Of a DNA stretch of 7,765 bases, positions 1 through 6,775 are shown piece by piece (the first letter of the stretch is position 1; each line of letters opens with the position of its first letter). The notes beneath the pieces were generated by a model. It was not told the origin of the DNA, did no database searches, and saw nothing but the letters and a program-made list of their open reading frames with translations. This DNA is from Candidatus Latescibacterota bacterium (GTDB lineage: Bacteria > Latescibacterota > MVCY01): assembly GCA_030669445.1 (NCBI GenBank), contig DAOVDP010000047.1:1-7765 (forward strand), given 5' to 3'. Both the position numbers and the translations under genes were made by a program.

Positions 1-789
1 GTGACGGCCTGCTTCGGAAAGGGTCAGCAGGGTGCCTTCAACGTTCACCTTTTCGAGCTTGCGGAAATCGTCGAGGTCCATCTCGATCAGGGAGGCAATC
101 AAAGGGATACCGGCATTAGCGATGACAATATCAACGCCGCCCCAAATCCGGCTCACCGCGTTGAATCCATCAGTCACCGAATCCCTATTCGTAACATCGA
201 GTCCAATGCCAATGATGTGATCTGCTGCCGGTTCTTTAAGTTCGTTGACCAAGTTGTCAAGATGTTTCCCAGGCAGGTCTGTGGCAGCCACGTGACAACC
301 TTTTTCCAATAACGCCGTGCAAATCCCAGAGCCTATTGCTCCCGCCGCTCCGGTTACCAGGGCAACTTCATTTTCAAGCGGCAGGTCTGTCTTCGCTGTT
401 TCTTCAACGTAAAGAATCCCGACACCAGGCAGAAGCACGAGTTGCGGTTTTGAGCCGTGAGTCTTGAAGTAATCCTTGATGGCGGCGCCCAACTGTTTCC
501 GAAGCTCCTCAGCGGAAGCATCATATTCTGGTGCATCCACATATAGTGGCGGGATTTCGGTACGCTTCAAGGGAACCGGGCAAGATTCCAAATTATCCCT
601 CTTATCTGAAGCTGCAAAATCACGGGCTTCTTTGTGGGTGAGAGATTTAACAATAACGCGGTGGTAAGGAATATCGTCATTCCCGGATGGCTCCGCCAAG
701 AGTCCACGAACTAGCGGCGCTACTTTTACCAACCTGCTTTCTATATCTCTGTTTGCCCCAGTATTCTTCGCTGATTTCTTACGTTCCAT
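1..789 (-). CDS. Short-chain dehydrogenase with residual RhaD-type aldolase tail, partial at 3' end
   Basis: This is an NAD(P)-dependent oxidoreductase of the SDR family, seen for 263 residues before it leaves the window, so the catalytic Ser, Tyr and Lys are not visible. The Rossmann domain begins near residue 142 with the cofactor motif TGAAGAIG (146-153). D171 at the end of strand 2 favours NAD. D198 lies in the LDVTN stretch and the NAG motif is at 225-227. Residues 24-130 do not belong to a simple SDR. They resemble the end of the class II aldolase domain in bifunctional rhamnulose-1-phosphate aldolase/dehydrogenases, with a YVDAPEYDASAEEL segment (83-96) and a LVLLPGVGI segment (117-125). 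The catalytic aldolase part is absent, because the epimerase gene stops only two bases upstream of this ATG. That spacing implies translational coupling. I infer that it oxidises a sugar or polyol phosphate in the same pathway as the two upstream genes; the substrate is unknown. The SDR assignment is firm, the aldolase relationship is likely. Confidence 0.88.
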   Translation of the reverse strand, partial: MERKKSAKNTGANRDIESRLVKVAPLVRGLLAEPSGNDDIPYHRVIVKSLTHKEARDFAASDKRDNLESCPVPLKRTEIPPLYVDAPEYDASAEELRKQLGAAIKDYFKTHGSKPQLVLLPGVGILYVEETAKTDLPLENEVALVTGAAGAIGSGICTALLEKGCHVAATDLPGKHLDNLVNELKEPAADHIIGIGLDVTNRDSVTDGFNAVSRIWGGVDIVIANAGIPLIASLIEMDLDDFRKLEKVNVEGTLLTLSEAGRH

Positions 790-791
790 CT

Positions 792-1532
792 TCACCCATC
801 TTTCTTCGCATCTCTAACGGCGCTCAGCATAAAGCGCGCATTTTCGGCGGGTGCCTTTCCGTCGAAGACTGCACTACCCGTCACAATGATATCCGCTCCC
901 ATACGGGCCACCTCAGCAATATTGCCCCGGTTGATTCCTCCGTCAACGCCAAGGAGAATATCCCTTCCCGAGTCGCGGATCATCTCGCTGACACGATTAA
1001 GTCTGCGCTGGGTAGATGAAATAAACGTCTGGCCACTCCATCCCGGATTGACGGCCAGCAGGAGAATTAGATCAACCTCATCTATGACGGGTTGGACAGC
1101 CTCGACAGGTGTTCCAGGATTTAGGGCGACTCCTCGAACCAATCCTCTGTCCGAGTCGTTTGCGTTGCTCATTGTGCCCAGAGCCTGCAGGACCCTATGG
1201 ATATGATTTCGCTCCGATTCTAAGTGGACGGTAATCATATCTGCCCCCGCAGCAACGTAGTCACCGAGCTTTTCCAGCGGGTTCTGTATCATCAGGTGTA
1301 CATCCCTGAATAATGAACTCTTCAGAGCTTTGATCAATGGTGGCCCAGAAGTCATTTTAGGGCAGAAGTAACCATCCATAACATCAATATGGAGCAGTTT
1401 AACACCTGCGTTATCAAGGATGGTGAGTTCGGTTCCCAATGACAGCAGATCCGCGGTAAGAATTCCCACGCTGATGGTAGGAGTAACCTCACGCAGCCGT
1501 TTAAGCACACTTTTCCCAGACATCTGTGTCAT
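792..1532 (-). CDS. rpe: Ribulose-phosphate 3-epimerase family protein (variant active site)
   Basis: This is a 246-residue cytosolic TIM-barrel epimerase of the ribulose-phosphate/allulose-6-phosphate 3-epimerase family, which inverts C3 of ketose phosphates through a metal-bound enediolate. The four metal ligands are in place: H48 and D50 in HIDVMDG, H79 in VHLMI and D197 in VDGGI. The phosphate-side motifs ALNPGTP (136-142) and GSAVF (219-223) are also present. Several usually conserved positions differ. The SILSAD motif reads GILTAD (23-28), the Met before the VNPG loop is Leu159, and the usual NPGFGGQ loop reads NPGWSGQ (162-168). These changes suggest a substrate other than D-ribulose 5-phosphate, perhaps allulose 6-phosphate or another ketose phosphate; this is inference. 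The N-terminus is about 20 residues longer than usual. The ATG at 1532 is chosen because GGAG lies eight bases upstream. The gene follows lsrF after 193 bases and precedes the dehydrogenase by two. Confidence 0.9.
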   Translation of the reverse strand: MTQMSGKSVLKRLREVTPTISVGILTADLLSLGTELTILDNAGVKLLHIDVMDGYFCPKMTSGPPLIKALKSSLFRDVHLMIQNPLEKLGDYVAAGADMITVHLESERNHIHRVLQALGTMSNANDSDRGLVRGVALNPGTPVEAVQPVIDEVDLILLLAVNPGWSGQTFISSTQRRLNRVSEMIRDSGRDILLGVDGGINRGNIAEVARMGADIIVTGSAVFDGKAPAENARFMLSAVRDAKKDG

Positions 1533-1594
1533 TTCCCTTTCTCCATGAATTTGGCCAATTAGACGCGATAGGTACTTCCCCGCCCTTTATGCTC

Positions 1595-1659
1595 GCCCCG
1601 GTTAGATGTCAATAACATCTCGGTGAAGTCTCAGATTGCCAGAGATTATCTAACGGGGC
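1595..1659 (-). promoter_or_regulatory. Structured inverted repeat in the lsrF-epimerase intergenic gap
   Basis: In the 193-base gap, GCCCCGTTAGAT (1659-1648, read on the minus strand) pairs with ATCTAACCGGGGC (1607-1595): 12 pairs with one bulged base, enclosing about 40 bases. Inside, AGATGT (1620-1615) can pair with ACATCT (1609-1604) around a five-base loop. That inner hairpin uses bases also needed for the outer stem, so the two folds compete. No T-run follows either stem, so it is not a standard terminator. Possible roles are mRNA processing or stability, attenuation before the epimerase gene, or a protein-binding operator. A short GGAC/GTCC hairpin (1687-1700) lies closer to the lsrF stop. 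Confidence 0.5.
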
Positions 1660-1725
1660 TCGCCAGAAAGCAGCGGGCTTGCGGTAGGACAAGGTAGTCC
1701 GCTCAATCCGCCTAATCAGCAGTTC

Positions 1726-2616
1726 CTATTCCCCTTTTTTCTTGTTTTTGAGCGACTGATATAGTTCATACGCCTCGTCGGGTCTCATGTTCTTGTGAAC
1801 GATATTGCCCACTGCTCTGATCATAGCAATAGGGGCTTCGCTCTGGAAGATATTTCTTCCCATATCCACGCCGAGAGCGCCCTGCTGGATGGCGTTATAT
1901 GCCATAGTCAGCGCATCCAAGACCGGGATTTTCTTGCCGCCCGCCATCACAATCGGCACGGGACAGGAGGCTGTCATTGTTTCGAAGCCTTCGGGGACAT
2001 AGTAGGTCTTGACAAAGTGCGCACCCAACTCTGCACAGATACGGCAGGCAAGGCGGAAGTACTTTGCATCTCTGGTCATCTCCTTGCCCACAGCAGTCAC
2101 AGCCAGAACGGGTATGCCGTAACGCAATCCCATATCTACCAGGCGGGTCATATTATGCACCGACCGGGTCTCGAATTCTCCTCCGATAAACACCTGGATG
2201 GCCAGCGCGCACACGTTCATGCGAAGTGCATCTTCAATATCAACGGCTATCTGTTCGTTCGACAGCTCTTTGAGGATGCTTGGACCGCCGCTTGCACGCA
2301 TGACAATCGGTTTGGTTGAAGCCGGCGGTATCGTCGTCCGCAAAATACCGCGGGTCAACATAAGCGCATCGGCATAGGGAATCAGGGGCACAATGTTCAG
2401 ATCAATACGCTCCAGCCCTGTTGTCGGTCCCTGGAAATATCCGTGGTCTATGGCCAACATCACGGTACGGCCAGTCTTCGGATTGAATATTCGCGCTAAC
2501 CGATTCTTCATCCCCCAATCAAGTGAACCCGATCCCTTGAGAAAGAATCCAGGACTCTTCATAGGGACGTCTTCGTAGAACTCCTTCTTTGCCTTGCTCA
2601 CATCCACTTCTGGCAT
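1726..2616 (-). CDS. lsrF: LsrF-like 3-hydroxy-5-phosphonooxypentane-2,4-dione thiolase / class I aldolase
   Basis: This 296-residue protein matches the E. coli LsrF sequence as I recall it along nearly its whole length (291 residues there). LsrF transfers the acetyl group of 3-hydroxy-5-phosphonooxypentane-2,4-dione to CoA, giving acetyl-CoA and dihydroxyacetone phosphate, the last step of autoinducer-2 breakdown. It belongs to the DhnA/DeoC-type class I aldolase fold. Diagnostic stretches are [19 protein letters not shown] (31-49), the [18 protein letters not shown] segment (55-72), FVKTYYV with the Schiff-base lysine K203, and phosphate-binding AGGKK (225-229) and [10 protein letters not shown] (250-259). 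The start is the ATG at 2616, because AGGAGG sits seven bases upstream; the in-frame ATG at 2649 would put the ribosome-binding site inside the gene. It heads a run of three sugar-phosphate genes. No lsrK, lsrR, lsrG or lsr transporter is visible, so the physiological substrate may differ. The family call is very firm, the substrate is inferred. Confidence 0.94.
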   Translation of the reverse strand: MPEVDVSKAKKEFYEDVPMKSPGFFLKGSGSLDWGMKNRLARIFNPKTGRTVMLAIDHGYFQGPTTGLERIDLNIVPLIPYADALMLTRGILRTTIPPASTKPIVMRASGGPSILKELSNEQIAVDIEDALRMNVCALAIQVFIGGEFETRSVHNMTRLVDMGLRYGIPVLAVTAVGKEMTRDAKYFRLACRICAELGAHFVKTYYVPEGFETMTASCPVPIVMAGGKKIPVLDALTMAYNAIQQGALGVDMGRNIFQSEAPIAMIRAVGNIVHKNMRPDEAYELYQSLKNKKKGE

Positions 2617-2623
2617 AATGAAT

Positions 2624-2630
2624 CCTCCTC
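2624..2630 (-). promoter_or_regulatory. Strong ribosome-binding site that sets the lsrF start
   Basis: The minus strand reads GAGGAGG here, a near-perfect Shine-Dalgarno sequence ending seven bases before the ATG at 2616. It decides between that ATG and the longer in-frame reading from 2649. Confidence 0.8.
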
Positions 2631-2647
2631 TGCTTTTTTCTGGCATC

Positions 2648-2664
2648 AAGCGACCGCGTCGCTT
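2648..2664 (-). repeat. Perfect 7-bp inverted repeat upstream of lsrF
   Basis: AAGCGAC and GTCGCTT are perfect complements around a three-base spacer, in the 63 bases between the MNT remnant and lsrF. No T-run follows on the minus strand, so it is not a typical terminator. It could be a small operator or an mRNA hairpin in the lsrF leader. Two TTGAC motifs lie just upstream (TTGACA and TTGACG on the minus strand, about 2669-2682), but no convincing -10 box follows them, so I do not call a promoter. Confidence 0.4.
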
Positions 2665-2679
2665 TATGCGTCAACCCTG

Positions 2680-2835
2680 TCAACGTACTCCGACCTTGTC
2701 GGGATGGACCTGGGCACCTGAACGAGAGTCGAAGAGAATGCCCTCTCGCAGGTTATCCCCCAATGTCTCGGCAAGGCGTCGTTTGACCGCAGCGACTACC
2801 CGATCAGACTGAATCTCAACATCCGCTACTTTCAT
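2680..2835 (-). pseudogene. Truncated MNT-type nucleotidyltransferase remnant
   Basis: This 51-residue reading frame starts with an ATG that overlaps the TGA of the restriction-modification gene (ATGA), the arrangement of a translationally coupled partner. Its second half, ILFDSRSGAQVHPDKVGV (about 32-49), closely follows the start of minimal nucleotidyltransferase (MNT) domains, which usually read ILFGSRARGEAHPDSDIDV. Key features are damaged: the Gly of the GS motif is Asp, the DxD metal-binding pair is lost (DKVGV in its place), and the frame stops where the core strand should continue. Intact MNT proteins are around 100 residues, often act as antitoxins paired with HEPN proteins, and include AMP-transferring members. 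I infer that it is a decayed third gene of the block. It could also be a short expressed protein with a new role. The resemblance rests on motif reading only. Confidence 0.55.
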
Positions 2836-5800
2836 TTGATGATTTCTGACCAGAGTTGATGTTTTAGCCTTTCTTTGGTTTTAGTGTTCACAATAGACTC
2901 AAGATAGGAGTCAATGACTTCATCAATCCGGCTCTTTATCTCCTCTAAATCTGAAATAATGCCATTTAGGTAACTTTCATCTTGGAGAATTTTCACTTTG
3001 TCCAGCCCCGCCTCAAGAAAGACCTTGAGATAGCGAGCTTCCTCTTCTGAACGGCATTCAACATGTCTTCTACCCGAATAAACCTTCCAGCCAAGCAAGT
3101 CTTGCTCGATTTTCACTTCACCTGAAAGTTTAGGGAGTGCTTTTTCCGACAATGGGCTTGTGCTGAGTATCTTTTCTCTATAAAACTTGCCAAGTGTCTC
3201 CTCACCGATATTATCCATCACGGTTTTAACGAAAGCTTTTATATTAATTCCTTCTCTGGTCTTATTATTATTGCTAACGCTCTTTGCTTTCTCAATCCTC
3301 GATTTGACCAAATCTACTACACCCCGATATACTTCAAGTTGCTCCTCTTCCGTAAGCCCTAAAATTTCTCCCATAATAATTTTATCCAGTTCCCGGCGGT
3401 CGGGCTTAACTTTGTCAAGAGAAACCTCTTCGTGGGAGGAGGCACCGAGCTCATCGAAGATGGAGAAAATTCTTCTACCCTTAAGGCGGTCTAATACCGA
3501 TGCAAGTTCTTTCGTCTTTTTTCTCGTGCTTGACGGTATACCCAGTCTCTTGAGTTGATAAACATTGGTGTAGATCGCACCTTCTCCCAAACTTGTAATT
3601 CCATCTATCTCAATGATTAGAGGGATAATTGAACTATTTAGGTAAGCATGGAATAAGACATATTGAGCTCTTTCTTGAAAGTAAATGTAGAAGAATCTCT
3701 TGTCTGCCCAAGTTCTCTGAGAGTCATAAGTTCCATATCTGTCATTGTAGGCGTCGGACCAAATAAGATCGGGTTTTTCCCAAGAACCCAAATCATACCA
3801 CCTTTCCCCTCTGCCAGCGCAAGTAGGTCTTTTGTTGAAACCCTTACGTTCACCCTCCTTAATACATTTCAAGACATTCGTACCTTCTAAATCCTGCTTA
3901 TCCTTGTGAATCATCAAAACGCGATATTTCAAATCCTTAGGCTTCACCACAATAGATTTGCATTCCCGTGGTGATTTGATGAGATAATTGGGCACCCAGT
4001 TACCCTCTTCATCCTGATGCATCCAAAACTCTTTCTCAATACCCCTTCTTTTTATCTCCTCCTCCGTAAGATAGAAAAACTCATTGGCACCGGTCTTAAT
4101 CCCAAAGCGAACCTCTGCCACCTCTTTCAAAGGCACAAGTCTGTCTTTACCCCTTTCCAATATCTTAAAGAAAATCTCCGGTGCTCTTAAGTATTTGCCC
4201 CATTTTGCCCCAACATATTTCTGCTCTTCCAGGTCAAATCCCTCATTCCACAGTTCTTTCTGGCTCTTAGGATAGATTCTCAATTCTTCGTTCTCATAGA
4301 AATCGCTGTGGACAAGAATGGTCTTTTTGAGTTTATCTATGGCGTTTAATCTTTCAACCTGCTTTTCCCAGATATCTTGAGCTGGAGGAATAAAGTTGCG
4401 CAGGGGCTTTCTGAGATAGACAAAGCGAACAAGGTTTTCATCTCGTTCCTTTTTATTCTCGCACTTTTGAAGAACGAGAATGCAGGTGTTAATGTCTGCC
4501 TCTTCAAACCAGCGTTCCACTTTGGATTCAATGATGGCAGTGATTTTGTAGTTTTTCAGGAAGAATTCCTGAAGCCCTTTGCCGTAATCCACATCAAGCC
4601 AGGAATTGGAGACAATGAATCCGAAGAATCCACTATTTTTCAGAAATTTTGTGCCGTGGACAAAGAAGTAAGCATGAATGCCCGCCCGTTTTCCGATCTC
4701 AGCAATCTTCTTGCCCTTTATATCCAGAAGGGCTTTACCGATGAGTTCCCTTTTGTATTCAGCATCCTCAGGCGAGATTTCGCTTATCTCCTCCTGTCTT
4801 GTGTAAGGGGGATTGCCTACCACCGCATCAAACCATCGAGGATAGGTAACTTCTCGCTCCCTAAGTCCAAGGGTTTTCGCCCTTGTGTTTCTCCATTTCT
4901 CAGGGTCAAAGCCTTCATCGCCAACAAGAAGAGCAAAGAAATCTTCCTGAAGGATATTGGGATAATTCTTGTCCACACCCAGGTCATTGATAGCAAGGTT
5001 AATCGTGGCAAGATGGGCCGGGAATTTAGCAATGTCACTCCCCCATAGGGTGTCCAGGATGTCCTCGTGCCGTTTGCGTTGATTCATCAGTTTTTTGTGC
5101 TGGTAGGCTCTAACCAGAAAGGTCCCTGCCCCGCAGGCTGGGTCAAGGATCTTATCATCTTCCTGGTGTAAACAGAACCTGAGGATTAGGTCAACGATAT
5201 CGGGGTTGGTGAAATACTGGCCCAAATTATGTCGTTCATCCTGCGGAATAAGACGCTCAAAGATTCTGCCTATGACATCATAGCCAAGTTTGGAAAAGTC
5301 GTATCTCCTGAGAATATTGATAAGCTCCCTTATCTCTTTGACAACCTCTTCTGATTCAGGGAAAGCGATGGTATCTATGAAGTCTGCAGTGTAGATGGTC
5401 TCGTAGTCTATCTTTAAGACCTGACCAAAATGGGCTTGGAGAGTTGCTTGAAGCACTGCGCCTTTAGTAAGGCTTTCTGGCACTTCAAGGGGGTCAAGTT
5501 CCTGAGGTCTTCTTGCCTGAAGAAGATTATAGAAGAGAACTTTGTTGACAAGGAGATAGGCGGTTTGTCTTGCCGCCTTATCAAAGTCCTGAGGCTGCCA
5601 GGCAAAACTCCAGCCCTGATCCACAAACCAGTTTTTGAGTTTCTTGGCAAAAGAAGAATCCTTGTGGCATTGGTCATCAATAATCCTTCTGTAATAAATA
5701 GATAGAACTCTTATCTTTTCCTGAAGCCTGAAAATCAAAAAATCATCTATCGCCTGCTTGGGTTCTGGCTCTTTGCCAGAATGCACGGAATAGAGTTTAG

Positions 5801-6302
5801 TCAGAAAATCTTCAAGCCCCTTCTTTATGGGGTCACTGTATTTCGTCTGCTCAATATCGTCCAGGTTCTCAAGTTCTGAGAGAGAATATTTTTCAACGAT
5901 TTGTTGTTCTTCGGATAAAGTAGGATTATTTGCCTCTTGCGTTTTCCACCATATCAACTTCTTGAAATTGGTAAGAGCAAAATATCTTGCCTTCCTTTGG
6001 GTTGCCTTTTTTCTTGCAGGATCCTTTAATTCTTGTTCATCAAAAACATCATAATACGGAGGTTTCGCTTCAATCACGCAGAGGATGTTTTGGCTTCGTC
6101 GGGATTCATAAATCACAATATCTGGCATTTTCCTATCGGTTCCGGAAGTTTCGACATCAGGCAGGCCGAGGTCGAGATTTTTATTCCCGATAATCTCCCG
6201 CATCCAGTGCATCAGGATAGCTACAGTAGTGCGCTCTGTCTTATGAGTAGCCAGATCAAATGGACTGGGACTTTTCGTTGTTTTCCTTGTCAATGTATTC
6301 AT
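2832..6302 (-). CDS. Type IIG-like restriction-modification enzyme (nuclease + N6-adenine methylase + target recognition)
   Basis: This 1156-residue protein combines DNA cleavage and methylation in one chain. Residues 20-120 look like a PD-(D/E)XK nuclease: P60-D61, then E78-A79-K80 on the next strand, followed by a helix with Q102 and Y107. Residues 180-340 form a helical connector. The methylase follows, with a NLGQYFTNPDIVDLIL segment (359-374), the SAM-binding motif DPACGAGTFL (387-396), GSDI (421-424) and the catalytic NPPY (497-500), which marks N6-adenine methylation. Residues about 700-930 resemble TaqI/Eco57I-type target recognition, with RFGIKTGANEFFYL (732-745) and NVYQLKRLGIP (913-923). 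Residues 930-1156 are charged and helical. There is no helicase and no separate S subunit. The start lies five bases after the radC-like stop, and a coupled MNT remnant follows. The gene looks more AT-rich than the left-hand operon, which fits lateral transfer. The recognition sequence cannot be read from this. Confidence 0.9.
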   Translation of the reverse strand: MNTLTRKTTKSPSPFDLATHKTERTTVAILMHWMREIIGNKNLDLGLPDVETSGTDRKMPDIVIYESRRSQNILCVIEAKPPYYDVFDEQELKDPARKKATQRKARYFALTNFKKLIWWKTQEANNPTLSEEQQIVEKYSLSELENLDDIEQTKYSDPIKKGLEDFLTKLYSVHSGKEPEPKQAIDDFLIFRLQEKIRVLSIYYRRIIDDQCHKDSSFAKKLKNWFVDQGWSFAWQPQDFDKAARQTAYLLVNKVLFYNLLQARRPQELDPLEVPESLTKGAVLQATLQAHFGQVLKIDYETIYTADFIDTIAFPESEEVVKEIRELINILRRYDFSKLGYDVIGRIFERLIPQDERHNLGQYFTNPDIVDLILRFCLHQEDDKILDPACGAGTFLVRAYQHKKLMNQRKRHEDILDTLWGSDIAKFPAHLATINLAINDLGVDKNYPNILQEDFFALLVGDEGFDPEKWRNTRAKTLGLREREVTYPRWFDAVVGNPPYTRQEEISEISPEDAEYKRELIGKALLDIKGKKIAEIGKRAGIHAYFFVHGTKFLKNSGFFGFIVSNSWLDVDYGKGLQEFFLKNYKITAIIESKVERWFEEADINTCILVLQKCENKKERDENLVRFVYLRKPLRNFIPPAQDIWEKQVERLNAIDKLKKTILVHSDFYENEELRIYPKSQKELWNEGFDLEEQKYVGAKWGKYLRAPEIFFKILERGKDRLVPLKEVAEVRFGIKTGANEFFYLTEEEIKRRGIEKEFWMHQDEEGNWVPNYLIKSPRECKSIVVKPKDLKYRVLMIHKDKQDLEGTNVLKCIKEGERKGFNKRPTCAGRGERWYDLGSWEKPDLIWSDAYNDRYGTYDSQRTWADKRFFYIYFQERAQYVLFHAYLNSSIIPLIIEIDGITSLGEGAIYTNVYQLKRLGIPSSTRKKTKELASVLDRLKGRRIFSIFDELGASSHEEVSLDKVKPDRRELDKIIMGEILGLTEEEQLEVYRGVVDLVKSRIEKAKSVSNNNKTREGINIKAFVKTVMDNIGEETLGKFYREKILSTSPLSEKALPKLSGEVKIEQDLLGWKVYSGRRHVECRSEEEARYLKVFLEAGLDKVKILQDESYLNGIISDLEEIKSRIDEVIDSYLESIVNTKTKERLKHQLWSEIIK

Positions 6303-6307
6303 AGTGC

Positions 6308-6676
6308 TTATTCCCCGAATACTTCCTTTCGCAACTCTCTGTCTTCCTTTAATTCTTTAATAACTGTATCAACACATCTTCGGGCGATCTCAAAGGCGGC
6401 AGCAATTCTTATGATTTTTACATCAGCAAGTCCTTTGATTTCCAGAAACTTCTCTAGAGGCTGATTAGCCATCCCTTTGAAGCCGCCGAACTTTCGCAAA
6501 ATCTCTTGGGCAATTTTCTCTGCAGGTTTATCTTTGATGCCAGGGGCAATGAGAATGGAAAGAAGCTCAGCATCGGTTAGTGCTTCTGCTCCAAGTTCCC
6601 TGAGTTTGCCACCGGGATGACGCCACTGCTGGATATCAGAACTGCTTGTAGTCAATCGATCGGTGCTCTTTTTCAT
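6308..6676 (-). CDS. Stand-alone RadC N-terminal (UPF0758 helix-hairpin-helix) protein, no JAB domain
   Basis: This protein of 122 residues corresponds only to the N-terminal part of RadC/UPF0758 proteins. Residues 24-100 carry the family signature: KLRELGAEALTDAELLSILI (24-43), a segment rich in small residues around GIKDKPAEKIAQ, FGGFKG (63-68), and the helix-hairpin-helix IKGLADVKIIRIAAAFEIARR (80-100, with one break in the usual IKGIGPAKA pattern). RadC proteins run past 200 residues and continue into a JAB/MPN metalloprotease-like domain with an HxHPxG motif. Here the frame ends after 22 further charged residues with nothing of that domain. The ATG at 6676 follows AGGGGAG at a good distance. 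The gene ends five bases before the restriction-modification gene, so the two are very likely one operon. A DNA-binding accessory role is plausible; a simple truncation is the alternative. Confidence 0.82.
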   Translation of the reverse strand: MKKSTDRLTTSSSDIQQWRHPGGKLRELGAEALTDAELLSILIAPGIKDKPAEKIAQEILRKFGGFKGMANQPLEKFLEIKGLADVKIIRIAAAFEIARRCVDTVIKELKEDRELRKEVFGE

Positions 6677-6705
6677 AAAACTCCCCTATCCTTTCTTTGG
6701 GCACG

Positions 6706-6769
6706 GCGAATAAAGTTACACTTAAGCTGCACGACGCTTTGTGCCTGCAAGTTGATTCGCTTGTTAGGT
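6706..6769 (-). other. attC-like imperfect palindrome after the HNH gene
   Basis: Six bases beyond the stop of the HNH-type gene the minus strand reads ACCTAAC (6769-6763), a perfect match to the integron inverse core consensus RYYYAAC, followed by AAGCGAATCAAC, a common attC continuation. The segment folds through three paired blocks: ATTCGC (6755-6760) with GCGAAT (6706-6711), AAGT (6749-6752) with ACTT (6720-6723), and GCACGA with TTGTGC (6729-6744) around a four-base loop. The other core, expected as GTTRRRY, is poor (GTAACTT, 6718-6712), so the site may be decayed or a chance palindrome. It also occupies the leader region of the radC-like operon, where I see no clear promoter. Confidence 0.42.
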
Positions 6770-6775
6770 TCACAC

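Noticed and set aside
1..312. Plus-strand reading frame open from the first base
   Set aside because: The minus strand in this stretch encodes clear SDR motifs (NAG, LDVTN, glycine-rich loop), so the plus reading is a shadow.
1601..1654. GTTAGAT and ATCTAAC core-like pair as a second attC site
   Set aside because: The cores are in the wrong order for attC (GTTRRRY precedes RYYYAAC on both strands), so I treat it as a plain inverted repeat.
1795..2319. 174-residue plus-strand open reading frame
   Set aside because: It is antisense to the highly conserved lsrF coding sequence, and its His/Cys-rich composition comes from reading the complement.
4377..5048. 223-residue plus-strand open reading frame
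   Set aside because: It lies wholly inside the Type IIG gene, opposite its conserved methylase motifs, and its translation shows no recognisable domain; it is an antisense shadow.
6677..6775. Sigma-70 promoter for the radC-like operon
   Set aside because: TTGCAG at about 17 bases from GCTTAA is too weak a match, and the bases are part of the attC-like palindrome.
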